In this document: positions 33,043 to 41,166 of the stretch, in pieces | Layout: each line of letters opens with the position of its first letter | Numbering within the stretch: position 1 is the stretch's first letter | NCBI RefSeq assembly: GCF_014596945.1 | Contig: NZ_JACVXB010000001.1 | Span: forward strand, 494,314-558,313 | DNA: 64,000 bases | Source: Aestuariibaculum sediminum | GTDB taxonomy: Bacteria; Bacteroidota; Bacteroidia; Flavobacteriales; Flavobacteriaceae | Direction: 5' to 3' | Position numbers and translations under genes: made by a program | The notes under the pieces: generated by a model | The model's database searches: none | Seen by the model: only the letters and a program-made list of their open reading frames with translations | Told to the model about the DNA's origin: nothing

Positions 33043-33495
33043 TTAAAAAGGAAGATCGTCGTCTTCTACAGGTTCATTGGATACAGGTTTACTATCAACT
33101 GCCTTTGATTCAGGCGTTGCCTGCTGTGAACTTGTCGCCTGTTGCGCTTCACTTTCCTTTTTCGTTGTTAAAAAAGTAAAATCTGTACATTGAATTTCGG
33201 TTGAATAACGTTCGCTCCCCGAATCGTCAGTCCATTTTCTAGTTTTTAATCGACCTTCTATATATACCTTGTCGCCTTTACTTAAATACTTTTCGCATAT
33301 TTCGGCTCCTTTATTTCTAACCACTATATTATGCCATTCGGTATTTGTTACCCGTTCGTTAGTTTGTTTACTAACGTAGGTTTCGTTTGTAGCTAAAGGG
33401 AATCGACCTATGCACCCTCCTCCTTCAAAATAGTGCATTTTTACTTCATCGCCTAAATGGCCTATTAGCATAACTTTATTTAAAGTTCCAGACAT
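33043..33495 (-). CDS. ssb: Single-stranded DNA-binding protein
   Basis: 150 residues: OB-fold at about 1-110 (MSGTLNKVMLIGHLGDEVKMHYFEGGGCIGRFPLATNE; WHNIVVRNKGAEICEKYLSKGDKVYIEGRLKTRKW), a Gln/Ser/Thr-rich linker and the partner-binding tip EDDDLPF. It protects single-stranded DNA and recruits repair proteins. It lies 44 bp upstream of gldE and 112 bp downstream of mutY, all on the minus strand. Confidence 0.97.
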   Translation of the reverse strand: MSGTLNKVMLIGHLGDEVKMHYFEGGGCIGRFPLATNETYVSKQTNERVTNTEWHNIVVRNKGAEICEKYLSKGDKVYIEGRLKTRKWTDDSGSERYSTEIQCTDFTFLTTKKESEAQQATSSQQATPESKAVDSKPVSNEPVEDDDLPF

Positions 33496-33518
33496 AATTA
33501 TTATTTGTTATTTAAAAG

Positions 33519-33526
33519 CAAAATTA
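33519..33526 (-). promoter_or_regulatory. -7 box of ssb-gldE-gldD
   Basis: Minus-strand TAATTTTG (TAnnTTTG), 23 bp before the ssb ATG. Confidence 0.45.
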
Positions 33527-33607
33527 AAGAATTGCTATTCATTACATAGATTTGCATTCCATTTTTTTAAAATTAATAAAAAATTACGACTGGCAATAAA
33601 AACGTAT

Positions 33608-34645
33608 TTAAAAATTAAACGCTTCAATAAACTTATCTATTAAAATAGGCACGGCATATTGTTTTACATCGTTATAATCTATACCATTAATGCTGGAATC
33701 TAATTTTACAATCCAGAATTTAGTATACAAATGCTGATGTGATAATTTATGAATGACTTCATCTCGGTTATATAACGATAACTCGAAGGATCTGTTCCTG
33801 AGTAAATCATGACGTTTTAATAAGGCTTCCATATCATTAAAACCCATACTACTTTTGGTTTCAATTAATGGAAACTGATATAGATTTTGCCAAATACCTT
33901 TCCCCAAGCGTTGTTCCAATATGGTTTGATTATTAGAAGATAACAGCACCAGAAAATTGAAAAATTTCCTTTTCGCTTTGTTAGCCTTGAGTTTTACAGG
34001 ATATAACGAAATCTTTCGATCATTATAAGCTACACATTTATTTATAAACGGGCATGTTGGGCAATCGGGATTTTTAGGTGTACAATGCGTCGCTCCAAAT
34101 TCCATAATAGCCTGATTAAAATTGGCTGGGTTTTTAACGTCGATAAGTTCTTGAGCCAAAGCTTTAAACTCTTTATTGCCAGCAGTAGTATTTATAGGTG
34201 TATCGATACCAAAAACACGAGATAACACTCGATATACATTACCATCCACTACGGCAGTTGGTGCATTAAAACATATAGAAGCTATTGCACTGGCGGTGTA
34301 ATCGCCAACTCCTTTTAACTTTAAAAGTTCTTTATATGTGCCAGGAAACTTCCCGTTTAGTTCGTTGGCGACATACTTGGCAGTTGCGTGTAAATTCCTA
34401 GCTCGGGAGTAATACCCTAAACCTTGCCACAATTTTAACACATGACTTTCATCGGCATTTGCCAGATCAAAAACAGACGGAAATTCGGCCACAAATGCTT
34501 CATAATATGGCATACCTTGCTTAACTTGTGTCTGCTGCAAAATGATTTCCGACAACCAAATATAGTAAGGTTCGCTAGTGTTTCGCCAAGGCAGATCTCT
34601 CTTGTTGACTGAATACCAACTAATTAAAATTTCATTAAATATCAT
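33608..34645 (-). CDS. mutY: A/G-specific adenine glycosylase MutY
   Basis: Removes adenine mispaired with 8-oxoguanine. 345 residues from ATG 34645 (MIFNEILISWYSVNKRDLPWRN). It shows the helix-hairpin-helix LLKLKGVGDYTASAIASICFN (about 102-122) with the catalytic Asp in VVDGNVYRVLSR, the [4Fe-4S] ligands C-x6-C-x2-C-x5-C (CTPKNPDC...C...C, about 187-203) and the C-terminal MutT-like domain (about 225-345). The in-frame start at 34669 overlaps the -7 box and is rejected. Confidence 0.97.
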   Translation of the reverse strand: MIFNEILISWYSVNKRDLPWRNTSEPYYIWLSEIILQQTQVKQGMPYYEAFVAEFPSVFDLANADESHVLKLWQGLGYYSRARNLHATAKYVANELNGKFPGTYKELLKLKGVGDYTASAIASICFNAPTAVVDGNVYRVLSRVFGIDTPINTTAGNKEFKALAQELIDVKNPANFNQAIMEFGATHCTPKNPDCPTCPFINKCVAYNDRKISLYPVKLKANKAKRKFFNFLVLLSSNNQTILEQRLGKGIWQNLYQFPLIETKSSMGFNDMEALLKRHDLLRNRSFELSLYNRDEVIHKLSHQHLYTKFWIVKLDSSINGIDYNDVKQYAVPILIDKFIEAFNF

Positions 34646-34666
34646 TAACCAAATAAATTCAGCCAA

Positions 34667-34674
34667 CAAAAATA
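34667..34674 (-). promoter_or_regulatory. -7 box of mutY
   Basis: Minus-strand TATTTTTG (TAnnTTTG), 21 bp before ATG 34645. Confidence 0.45.
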
Positions 34675-34707
34675 AACGTTTATAATCTTAAATTTTAATG
34701 AATTAGG

Positions 34708-34740
34708 TTTGAAATATTGAATATTTAATTCCTATATTTG
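34708..34740 (+). promoter_or_regulatory. Promoter of the HU gene
   Basis: TTTG (34708-34711), 21 bp, TATATTTG (34733-34740): a full consensus match, 42 bp before the ATG. Confidence 0.75.
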
Positions 34741-34782
34741 CATCCCTTTTAAAATTATAGTAATCTAAAAAAATATATTAAA

Positions 34783-35073
34783 ATGACGAAGGCTGATTTA
34801 GTAGCGAAAATTTCTGAGAAATTAGGAATTGAAAAAGGTGATGTACAAGCAACAGTTGAAACTTTCATGGAAGAAGTAAAATCATCTTTAGAGGCAGGAG
34901 ATAACGTATACCTTAGAGGTTTTGGTAGTTTTATCATCAAAACTAGAGCGGAGAAAACAGGTAGAAATATCTCTAAAAATACTACTATTAAAATACCATC
35001 TCACAACATTCCTGCATTTAAGCCAGCAAAAATATTTGTTGAAGGCGTTAAAACTAATGTAGAGGTTAAATAA
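34783..35073 (+). CDS. hup: HU family DNA-binding protein
   Basis: 96 residues. MTKADLVAKISEKLGIEKGDVQATVETFMEEVKSSLEAGDNVYLRGFGSFIIKTRAEKTGRNISKNTTIKIPSHNIPAFKPAKIF is the complete HU fold, including the GFGSF turn and the beta-arm with the conserved Pro (HNIPAFKPAK). It bends and compacts DNA. A strong consensus promoter precedes it, and a tiny basic-protein gene follows 41 bp downstream in the same transcript. Confidence 0.97.
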   Translation: MTKADLVAKISEKLGIEKGDVQATVETFMEEVKSSLEAGDNVYLRGFGSFIIKTRAEKTGRNISKNTTIKIPSHNIPAFKPAKIFVEGVKTNVEVK

Positions 35074-35114
35074 CGAAACATTTAAAAGAAATATTAATTT
35101 AAAAAACACTATTT

Positions 35115-35207
35115 ATGCCAAGTGGTAAAAAACGTAAGAGACATAAGGTTGCTACGCACAAGCGTAAGAAACGTAGACGCGCTAACCGTCACAAAAAGAA
35201 AAAATAA
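35115..35207 (+). CDS. 30-residue very basic protein, probably ribosome-associated
   Basis: ATG at 35115, stop at 35205-35207. The product starts MPSGKKRKRHKVATHKRKKR and ends ANRHKKKK: 18 of 30 residues are Lys or Arg and 3 are His. Such composition is typical of tiny ribosomal proteins that thread into rRNA. A strong terminator begins 5 bp after the stop and the gene sits between HU and rng, as in related genomes. A Bacteroidota-specific ribosomal protein (bL38) has been described for Flavobacterium; I cannot tell from here whether this is it. It is too short for usual gene callers but convincing. Confidence 0.8.
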   Translation: MPSGKKRKRHKVATHKRKKRRRANRHKKKK

Positions 35208-35212
35208 TCAAG

Positions 35213-35238
35213 AAAAGTAGTTAACAGCTACTTTTTTT
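35213..35238 (+). terminator. Intrinsic terminator after the HU/basic-protein unit
   Basis: Perfect 8-bp stem AAAAGTAG / CTACTTTT with a 7-nt loop, followed by T. Confidence 0.85.
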
Positions 35239-35268
35239 GGTTTTAAAAAAACAAACGTTCTTTGAAAT

Positions 35269-35334
35269 GAGTTCAAGAGAATGTGGGCATAAATTTTGCC
35301 TTTCCTGAACTCCACGGATTTAAAAAATCCTGTG
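35269..35334 (+). promoter_or_regulatory. Two consecutive hairpins upstream of rng
   Basis: GAGTTCA (35269-35275) pairs with TGAACTC (35306-35312), enclosing a GGCA/TGCC stem. Immediately after, CAC-GGATTT (35313-35321) pairs with AAATCC-GTG (35325-35334, one bulged T). They lie in the 284-bp gap before rng. The rest of that gap holds a G/T-rich stretch with repeated TTTAGG near 35394-35418 and no other feature. Confidence 0.4.
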
Positions 35335-35491
35335 AAATCTGTTGTTATTACTGACATCAGATTAAAAAACAATGTATAATCCATCTGTACCATTTAGGTT
35401 TTAGGTTTAGGTTTTTATGTTTTAAGCAAAAAAGCTTTTAATATTAAACGATAAACTTTTCAACTAAAACGTATGGATAAAAATTAACTAA

Positions 35492-37039
35492 ATGGATAAA
35501 GAATTGATCATTAGATCTAGTTCCGATGACGTTGATTTTGCCTTATTAAAAGATGGAAAATTAATTGAATTACAGAAAGATGAAGGTGGGAACAACTTTT
35601 CGGTTGGTGATGTGTTTATAGCCAAAATAAGAAAAGCTGTTCCTGGTTTAAATGCTGCATTTGTTAATGTAGGTTATGAAAAAGATGCCTTTTTGCATTA
35701 TCATGATTTAGGACCTAAACTACCTTCCCTTTTAAAATTCACTAAAAGTGTAAGCACAGGTAAACTAAAAGATTTCTCTTTAAAAAATTTCCCATTTGAA
35801 AAAGATATTGATAAAGACGGCAAAATTGCCGATGTCTTAAAATCAAATCAGTCGCTATTAGTACAAATAGTAAAAGAACCTATATCTACAAAAGGCCCAA
35901 GGATAAGCTCAGAGCTTTCAATTGCCGGTAGATATATTGTTTTAGTACCTTTTTCTAGCCGCATCTCTATTTCGCAAAAAATAGAAGATAAAGATGAAAA
36001 AGACCGACTAAAACGCCTGGTAAAAAGTATTACACCTCCAGGATTTGGTATTATTGTACGTACCGTAGCACAAGGCAAAAAAGTAGCTGAACTAGACAAA
36101 GATTTACAAAATTTGCTGAGTCGTTGGACCGCAATGTGTAAAAAGCTACACAAAGCCCATCATCCGAGTAAAGTATTAGGTGAAATGAACAAAGCCTCGT
36201 CAATTTTACGAGACATTTTTAACGACACCTTTACAAGCATTCATGTTGATGATGAAGAGCTTTATTTTCAAATTAAAGATTATGTGCATGAAATTGCACC
36301 TAACAAAGAATCAATAGTTAAACTTTATCAATCTAATGTTCCAATTTTTGAAAAATTTGGAATAGAACGACAAATTAAAACCTCGTTTGGCAAAACCGTT
36401 TCTATGGCTAAAGGCGCCTATCTGGTAATAGAACATACCGAAGCCCTGCATGTTGTAGATGTAAATAGCGGAAACCGCTCTAACAAAGCCAACAACCAAG
36501 AGGAAACTGCATTAGAGGTTAACTTAATAGCCGCAACAGAAATTGCCCGACAGCTGCGTTTACGCGACATGGGAGGTATTATTGTAGTCGACTTTATTGA
36601 CATGACCAATGCTGAAAACAGGCAGAAGCTCTTTAATCATTTCCGTGACGAAATGAAAGACGACCGAGCGAAACACAAAATACTGCCGCCAAGTAAATTT
36701 GGATTGATACAAATAACAAGACAGCGAGTAAGACCAGAAATGAACATTAAAACTCGGGAAGAAAACCCCGACGAAATAATGAATGGTTCTGAAGTTGAAG
36801 CACCTATTGGAATTGTGCAAAAAATTACTCACGATCTTGAAAGACTATTAAAAAAAGACTATAAAAAGTTGACTTTAAACACACATCCTTTTATAGCAGC
36901 CTTCTTAACAAAAGGTTTTCCATCTATACGTTCAAAATGGTTTTTTGAACACAAAAAATGGGTTAAAATTTTACCAAGAGACGCTTACACATACCTAGAA
37001 TACCACTTTTTCGATAAAGATGGTAAACAGGTAAAATAA
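35492..37039 (+). CDS. rng: Ribonuclease G (Rne/Rng family)
   Basis: 515 residues. Endoribonuclease acting on 5'-monophosphate RNA in rRNA maturation and mRNA decay. An S1-like domain lies near the N-terminus (DVFIAKIRKAVPGLNAAFVNVGYEKDAFLH, about 42-71). The catalytic core holds two Mg-binding acidic motifs, HVVDVNSGNRS (about 321-331) and GGIIVVDFIDM (about 359-369). The length is that of RNase G without the RNase E scaffold domain. It ends at a good terminator. Confidence 0.96.
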   Translation: MDKELIIRSSSDDVDFALLKDGKLIELQKDEGGNNFSVGDVFIAKIRKAVPGLNAAFVNVGYEKDAFLHYHDLGPKLPSLLKFTKSVSTGKLKDFSLKNFPFEKDIDKDGKIADVLKSNQSLLVQIVKEPISTKGPRISSELSIAGRYIVLVPFSSRISISQKIEDKDEKDRLKRLVKSITPPGFGIIVRTVAQGKKVAELDKDLQNLLSRWTAMCKKLHKAHHPSKVLGEMNKASSILRDIFNDTFTSIHVDDEELYFQIKDYVHEIAPNKESIVKLYQSNVPIFEKFGIERQIKTSFGKTVSMAKGAYLVIEHTEALHVVDVNSGNRSNKANNQEETALEVNLIAATEIARQLRLRDMGGIIVVDFIDMTNAENRQKLFNHFRDEMKDDRAKHKILPPSKFGLIQITRQRVRPEMNIKTREENPDEIMNGSEVEAPIGIVQKITHDLERLLKKDYKKLTLNTHPFIAAFLTKGFPSIRSKWFFEHKKWVKILPRDAYTYLEYHFFDKDGKQVK

Positions 37040-37043
37040 CTAT

Positions 37044-37078
37044 TAAAAACCCCTGCTAGTTTTAGTTAGGGGTTTTTC
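37044..37078 (+). terminator. Intrinsic terminator after rng
   Basis: Perfect 10-bp stem AAAAACCCCT / AGGGGTTTTT with a 13-nt loop, starting 5 bp after the rng stop. Confidence 0.88.
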
Positions 37079-37111
37079 TTTTTTATGGCGCTACCCTTCG
37101 GCATACTCAGG

Positions 37112-37178
37112 GTCGGGCTATACGCTATATCTTTTTCTCGTAACTCTAAAAAGGATGCCGCTTCTATCCCTAACGCAA
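37112..37178. repeat. Dispersed intergenic repeat, copy B
   Basis: CGCTATATCTTTTT (37123-37136) and AAAAAGGATGCCGCTTC (37148-37164) match copy A at 23506-23589 in the same order, with a much shorter middle part (11 bp against about 53). It lies between the rng terminator and the GH36-like gene. An open frame across it (37085-37288) is not a gene. Confidence 0.5.
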
Positions 37179-37316
37179 CTAAATTTTCTGAAATTATTTT
37201 TCCATTTCCTATTTTCGCATTTCACCGAAAAAATCAAAGTTTATTAAACCCATTACTATTTTTTTTAGTTATTTCATCCCTCAAATAATAACAGAAAATC
37301 CTGGCATACCCAAACC

Positions 37317-39371
37317 ATGAAAAACATAATAAGTAGTATTTTATTTTTAAGTCTTTTTTTAACTGGCTATTCTCAAAACACAGGCCTCATTTCAAAACTA
37401 AATTCAGAAAAAGAACAACTTAAAAATTGCTATGCTAGACTAGGAATCGACACTTTAACTATTGGTAATGCATTTATTGAAAGGCAATTTTTATTTAATA
37501 ACGGAAACCTTATAAGTACCAAAATAAAAAACAAAACTACTGGTAAAACTATTGATATATTCAATGGTCATACACCTGATTTTAATATTGAAGGCTTCAA
37601 TCCTATAAAACAACAACATACGTTTAACATAAATAAAATCGATAAAAACCCCATCGTTCCGGCACATATTGAAGTTCAAATTATTACAGTTTATGAGGGT
37701 TTACAAGTAAAACAATTATTTAAAATTTTCCCATCGTCTATGGGTATTGCCTGCGATTATTTTTTAAAAAAAACGGAGCATAATTTAGCATTTACACCAG
37801 AACAAATTAATATAGAACAATTAAATTTAAACACCATCCATTGGAACGCAGAGGCTATAGAGTTTATAGATCAAACGGATAAAAACGACAACTATGTATC
37901 TAAAAAAAATAGCATTCCATATCATACCAACACCTATGTTGGAAACCTTTTGTATCTATCAAATTTAATTGAGAATAAGGGATTATACATTTTAAAAGAA
38001 GCCCCGGTTTCTAAAATTCAACTTAATTATCCAGGTTACGATTTTAAATCTAAAGTTAATGATAACAAGCTTAAAATTCAATCTGACGGACTAGGCTTAA
38101 AACCTTCGGATTTAGAAATAAACCAATGGGTTAAAGCCTTTGGTTACGTTATTGGGGTTCATAATAACGAAAACCTCAACAAAAAAATAGCGCTGAGAAG
38201 TTATCAAAATAATTTAAGAATACTACAGCCCGACCGAGATGCTATGATTATGGTAAACACCTGGGGCGATCGAAATAAAGATTCAAAGCTTAACGAAGCA
38301 TTTATACTTAATGAATTACAAAAAACTCACGAGCTTGGCTTCACACATTATCAAATAGACGATGGCTGGCAACAAGGCCTATCAATGAATTCAGCTTTTA
38401 ACGGCGAACGCCTTTGGAACCAATGGACTTTAGCCGATTGGCAACCCAACAAAGAACGCTTTCCAAACGGTTTTAAAAAAATTATAAAACGTGCCAAAAA
38501 TTTAGGAATTAAAATAGGTTTGTGGTTTCATCCCAGTAATGAAAATGATTATAAAAACTGGGAACAAGACGCCAACATTGTACTGGCCTTATATATCGAA
38601 TATGGCATTACAAATTTTAAAATAGACGGCGTAAAACTTCCCACTAAACAAGCTGATATTAACCTAAGCAAATTTTTTAAAAAAATTCTTGAAGTTTCAA
38701 ATTATCAGATTGTGTTTAATATTGATGTGACGGCTGATAAACGTTATGGTTATCATTATAATAATTATTTAGGAAATATATTTTTAGAAAATCGTTATAC
38801 CGATTGGAAAAACTACTATCCATATCGAACCCTTAGAAACCTTTGGATGTTATCCGAATATATACCATCGCAGCGCCTGCAAATTGAGTTTTTAAATAAA
38901 TGGCGAAATAACGACAACTATAAAAACGATCCCTTTGGCCCAAATAACTATTCATTCGATTATTTATTTGCTATTACCATGCCCAGCCAGCCACTAGCCT
39001 TTTTTGAAACTACTGGTTTACCTGAAGAAGCAAACGCATCCATTCCCCTTTTTAGAACTTACAAATCCATTAAATCAGGTTTAGACCACGCGTATATTTT
39101 CCCCATCGGCAATGAACCCAGCGGGAATAGTTACACCGGATTTCAGTTTATGATTTCAGATACCGAAGGCTATATTCTCGTTTTTAGAGAACGTCATGAG
39201 AAGAACGAATTTAATATCTCAACTTTAATACCTTCAAATTCAAAAGTGAGGCTTACCAAAGTATATGGCAATGGCAAAGATTTTGAAGTTATGGCAAATA
39301 ACGAAGGTAAAATTGTATTTAAACTAGACCAAATTAACAGTTATTGTTTATATAAATATAAAGTTCTTTAA
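37317..39371 (+). CDS. GH36-like glycosidase (alpha-galactosidase type)
   Basis: 684 residues with a signal peptide (about 1-19). A beta-rich N-terminal domain (about 30-300) is followed by a TIM barrel in which successive strands can be seen: NTWGDR (about 314), HYQIDDGWQ (344-352), GLWFHPSN (401-408), NFKIDGVKL with the likely nucleophile Asp437, FNIDVT (about 467), and FLENRYTDW with a candidate acid/base Asp496. This is clan GH-D layout, closest to GH36 alpha-galactosidases/alpha-N-acetylgalactosaminidases. The two sulfatase genes downstream suggest a sulfated alpha-galactoside substrate. Exact specificity is open. Confidence 0.8.
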   Translation: MKNIISSILFLSLFLTGYSQNTGLISKLNSEKEQLKNCYARLGIDTLTIGNAFIERQFLFNNGNLISTKIKNKTTGKTIDIFNGHTPDFNIEGFNPIKQQHTFNINKIDKNPIVPAHIEVQIITVYEGLQVKQLFKIFPSSMGIACDYFLKKTEHNLAFTPEQINIEQLNLNTIHWNAEAIEFIDQTDKNDNYVSKKNSIPYHTNTYVGNLLYLSNLIENKGLYILKEAPVSKIQLNYPGYDFKSKVNDNKLKIQSDGLGLKPSDLEINQWVKAFGYVIGVHNNENLNKKIALRSYQNNLRILQPDRDAMIMVNTWGDRNKDSKLNEAFILNELQKTHELGFTHYQIDDGWQQGLSMNSAFNGERLWNQWTLADWQPNKERFPNGFKKIIKRAKNLGIKIGLWFHPSNENDYKNWEQDANIVLALYIEYGITNFKIDGVKLPTKQADINLSKFFKKILEVSNYQIVFNIDVTADKRYGYHYNNYLGNIFLENRYTDWKNYYPYRTLRNLWMLSEYIPSQRLQIEFLNKWRNNDNYKNDPFGPNNYSFDYLFAITMPSQPLAFFETTGLPEEANASIPLFRTYKSIKSGLDHAYIFPIGNEPSGNSYTGFQFMISDTEGYILVFRERHEKNEFNISTLIPSNSKVRLTKVYGNGKDFEVMANNEGKIVFKLDQINSYCLYKYKVL

Positions 39372-39732
39372 CAATTAATTTGCAACGCAGTTTATCGTTG
39401 TTTTGTAACAATTTATTAGCATTTACCAATAAAATTCTTAAAAAAAACTGTATTAGAAGAAAAAATCTCTCTTAAAAAGTGCTGAGCAACGTATGCCGCA
39501 ATTTGAATCTTTGTCCAGACAAATAGAAAAAATATTACATAAGTTCAAAATTCCAGCCATATTGAGCAGTGTGTATATATTGATACTGCGTAAAACCGCT
39601 CTAAGAGTTTGAGGTGCCCACACAAGCACATTCCTAAGAGAAAGCGTATAAAACAATTACCCTACCTCCATTGAAGTTATAGATATTATATTAATTTGCA
39701 ATAATATCATCCGATTCAATTTAAATCTAAAA
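39372..39732. other. 361-bp intergenic stretch without a supported gene
   Basis: A weak hairpin CAACG/CGTTG with T run (39384-39405) may end the GH36-like gene. The middle part (about 39460-39610) reads on the plus strand as a protein-like sequence of about 50 residues (AEQRMPQF, SRQIEKILHKF) without a plausible start and ending in TGA; the minus strand has a 67-codon frame. I recognise neither. A promoter for the sulfatase genes is expected near 39690 but no consensus -7 box is visible. Confidence 0.4.
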
Positions 39733-41157
39733 ATGAAATCTAAACTTTTAATTCTTGTTCTGGTAGTATATGCACTAAGTTCAATTCGTTGTACGCCTTC
39801 TACTAAAAAGCAAAAGCCCAATATTCTCTTAATATGTATTGATGATCTTCGCCCAGAATTAAAAAGCTTTGGAGCAGATTATATTATTTCTCCAAATATT
39901 GATAAACTAGCTAAAAACGGTGCGTCTTTCCAAAAACACTTCGTTAACGCGCCAAGTTGCGGACCATCTCGTTATACCCTTTTAACTGGACAGTATGGAC
40001 CTGCAAGCAATAATGCCTTTTTTGTTCGTAAAAGTAAATTAGAACAAAAATCTGAAACCATAAACCCAACCATGCCAGAATGGTTTCGAATGCATGGCTA
40101 CACCACTGTTTCGGTAGGAAAAGTGTCTCATCACCCTGGTGGTCGAGGTGGCACCGATTGGAACGACAGTACCAAAATTGAAATACCTAAGGCATGGGAT
40201 AAACATCTTATGCCCGTAGCCGATTGGCAACACCCACGAGGAGCAATGCACGGACTTGCTCATGGTGAAATTAGGATGCCCGAAAGAAAAATGGATGTTT
40301 TTCAAAGTGCTGAAGGGACCGACAATATTTATCCAGATGGAGCTATCACTAATGAGGCTTTAAAACAATTATATAGCCTTACTAATAACAAAGAAAAACC
40401 CTTCTTCCTTGCAGTTGGTTTAATTAAACCGCATTTACCATTTGGCGCTCCAAAACCTTACTATGATGCTTACAAAGACCTTGAACTTCCTGAGATTGAG
40501 CACCCCGAAAAACCAGATGAAAAAACAACTTGGCATTCATCTGGTGAATTCATGAAATATAACCGATGGGGAAAAGACCCCAATCAGGATAAAGATTTTG
40601 CAGATGAAGTACGTCGTCATTATGCCGCATGTGTGAGTTACGCCGACGCTCAAGTTGGTAAAGTACTAGAAGCATTGAAACACACAGGAGCAAATAAAAA
40701 CACCATTATTGTACTTTGGGGTGACCACGGTTGGCATTTGGGAGAACATGCCATATGGGGCAAACATAGTTTATTTGAAGAGTCTTTACGCTCACCTCTT
40801 ATCATTCAATATCCAGAAATGAAACACAAAGGTCTAAAATCGGATGCTCTAGTTGAAACCTTGGATATATTTCCAACGCTTTGCGAGTTAACGGGCGTTA
40901 ATGTCCCTGAATTTACTCAGGGAACATCACTTACCGACCTATTAACTAATAAAACCACAACCGAACATTATCCTATTGCATATACGGGCAATGCCACTAC
41001 GATTAGAACAAAAACCCATAGATTAACACTACATAAAGATGGTTTTGTTGAACTATACGATGAAACATCGGAAGAAAAAGAAACTAAAAATATTGCTGAA
41101 CAATTCCCTTATATTGTGCAACAGCTGAAACAAAGCTTAAAAGAAAAATTAAAATAA
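39733..41157 (+). CDS. Sulfatase (S1 family, iduronate-2-sulfatase-like)
   Basis: 474 residues; lipoprotein signal with Cys20. The sulfatase signature [17 protein letters not shown] places the formylglycine precursor at Cys76 (CxPSR), so an anaerobic-type Ser enzyme is excluded and a formylglycine-generating enzyme is needed. Metal ligands Asp37-Asp38 lie in [34 protein letters not shown] (about 335-357) and the internal layout ([11 protein letters not shown]) resemble iduronate-2-sulfatases. It acts outside the cytoplasm. The next sulfatase follows after 9 bp. Confidence 0.9.
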   Translation: MKSKLLILVLVVYALSSIRCTPSTKKQKPNILLICIDDLRPELKSFGADYIISPNIDKLAKNGASFQKHFVNAPSCGPSRYTLLTGQYGPASNNAFFVRKSKLEQKSETINPTMPEWFRMHGYTTVSVGKVSHHPGGRGGTDWNDSTKIEIPKAWDKHLMPVADWQHPRGAMHGLAHGEIRMPERKMDVFQSAEGTDNIYPDGAITNEALKQLYSLTNNKEKPFFLAVGLIKPHLPFGAPKPYYDAYKDLELPEIEHPEKPDEKTTWHSSGEFMKYNRWGKDPNQDKDFADEVRRHYAACVSYADAQVGKVLEALKHTGANKNTIIVLWGDHGWHLGEHAIWGKHSLFEESLRSPLIIQYPEMKHKGLKSDALVETLDIFPTLCELTGVNVPEFTQGTSLTDLLTNKTTTEHYPIAYTGNATTIRTKTHRLTLHKDGFVELYDETSEEKETKNIAEQFPYIVQQLKQSLKEKLK

Positions 41158-41166
41158 ATTCATTTC

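Noticed and set aside
35394-35418. Telomere-like TTTAGG repeats before rng
   Set aside because: Only three imperfect units in a T-rich stretch; most likely chance.
37085-37288. Open frame between rng and the GH36-like gene
   Set aside because: It runs through the rng terminator tail and the dispersed repeat, has no recognisable product, and its translation is low-complexity.
39453-39656. 67-codon minus-strand frame in the gap before the sulfatases
   Set aside because: No family resemblance, odd Cys/Ile/Phe-rich composition, and no promoter or operon context.
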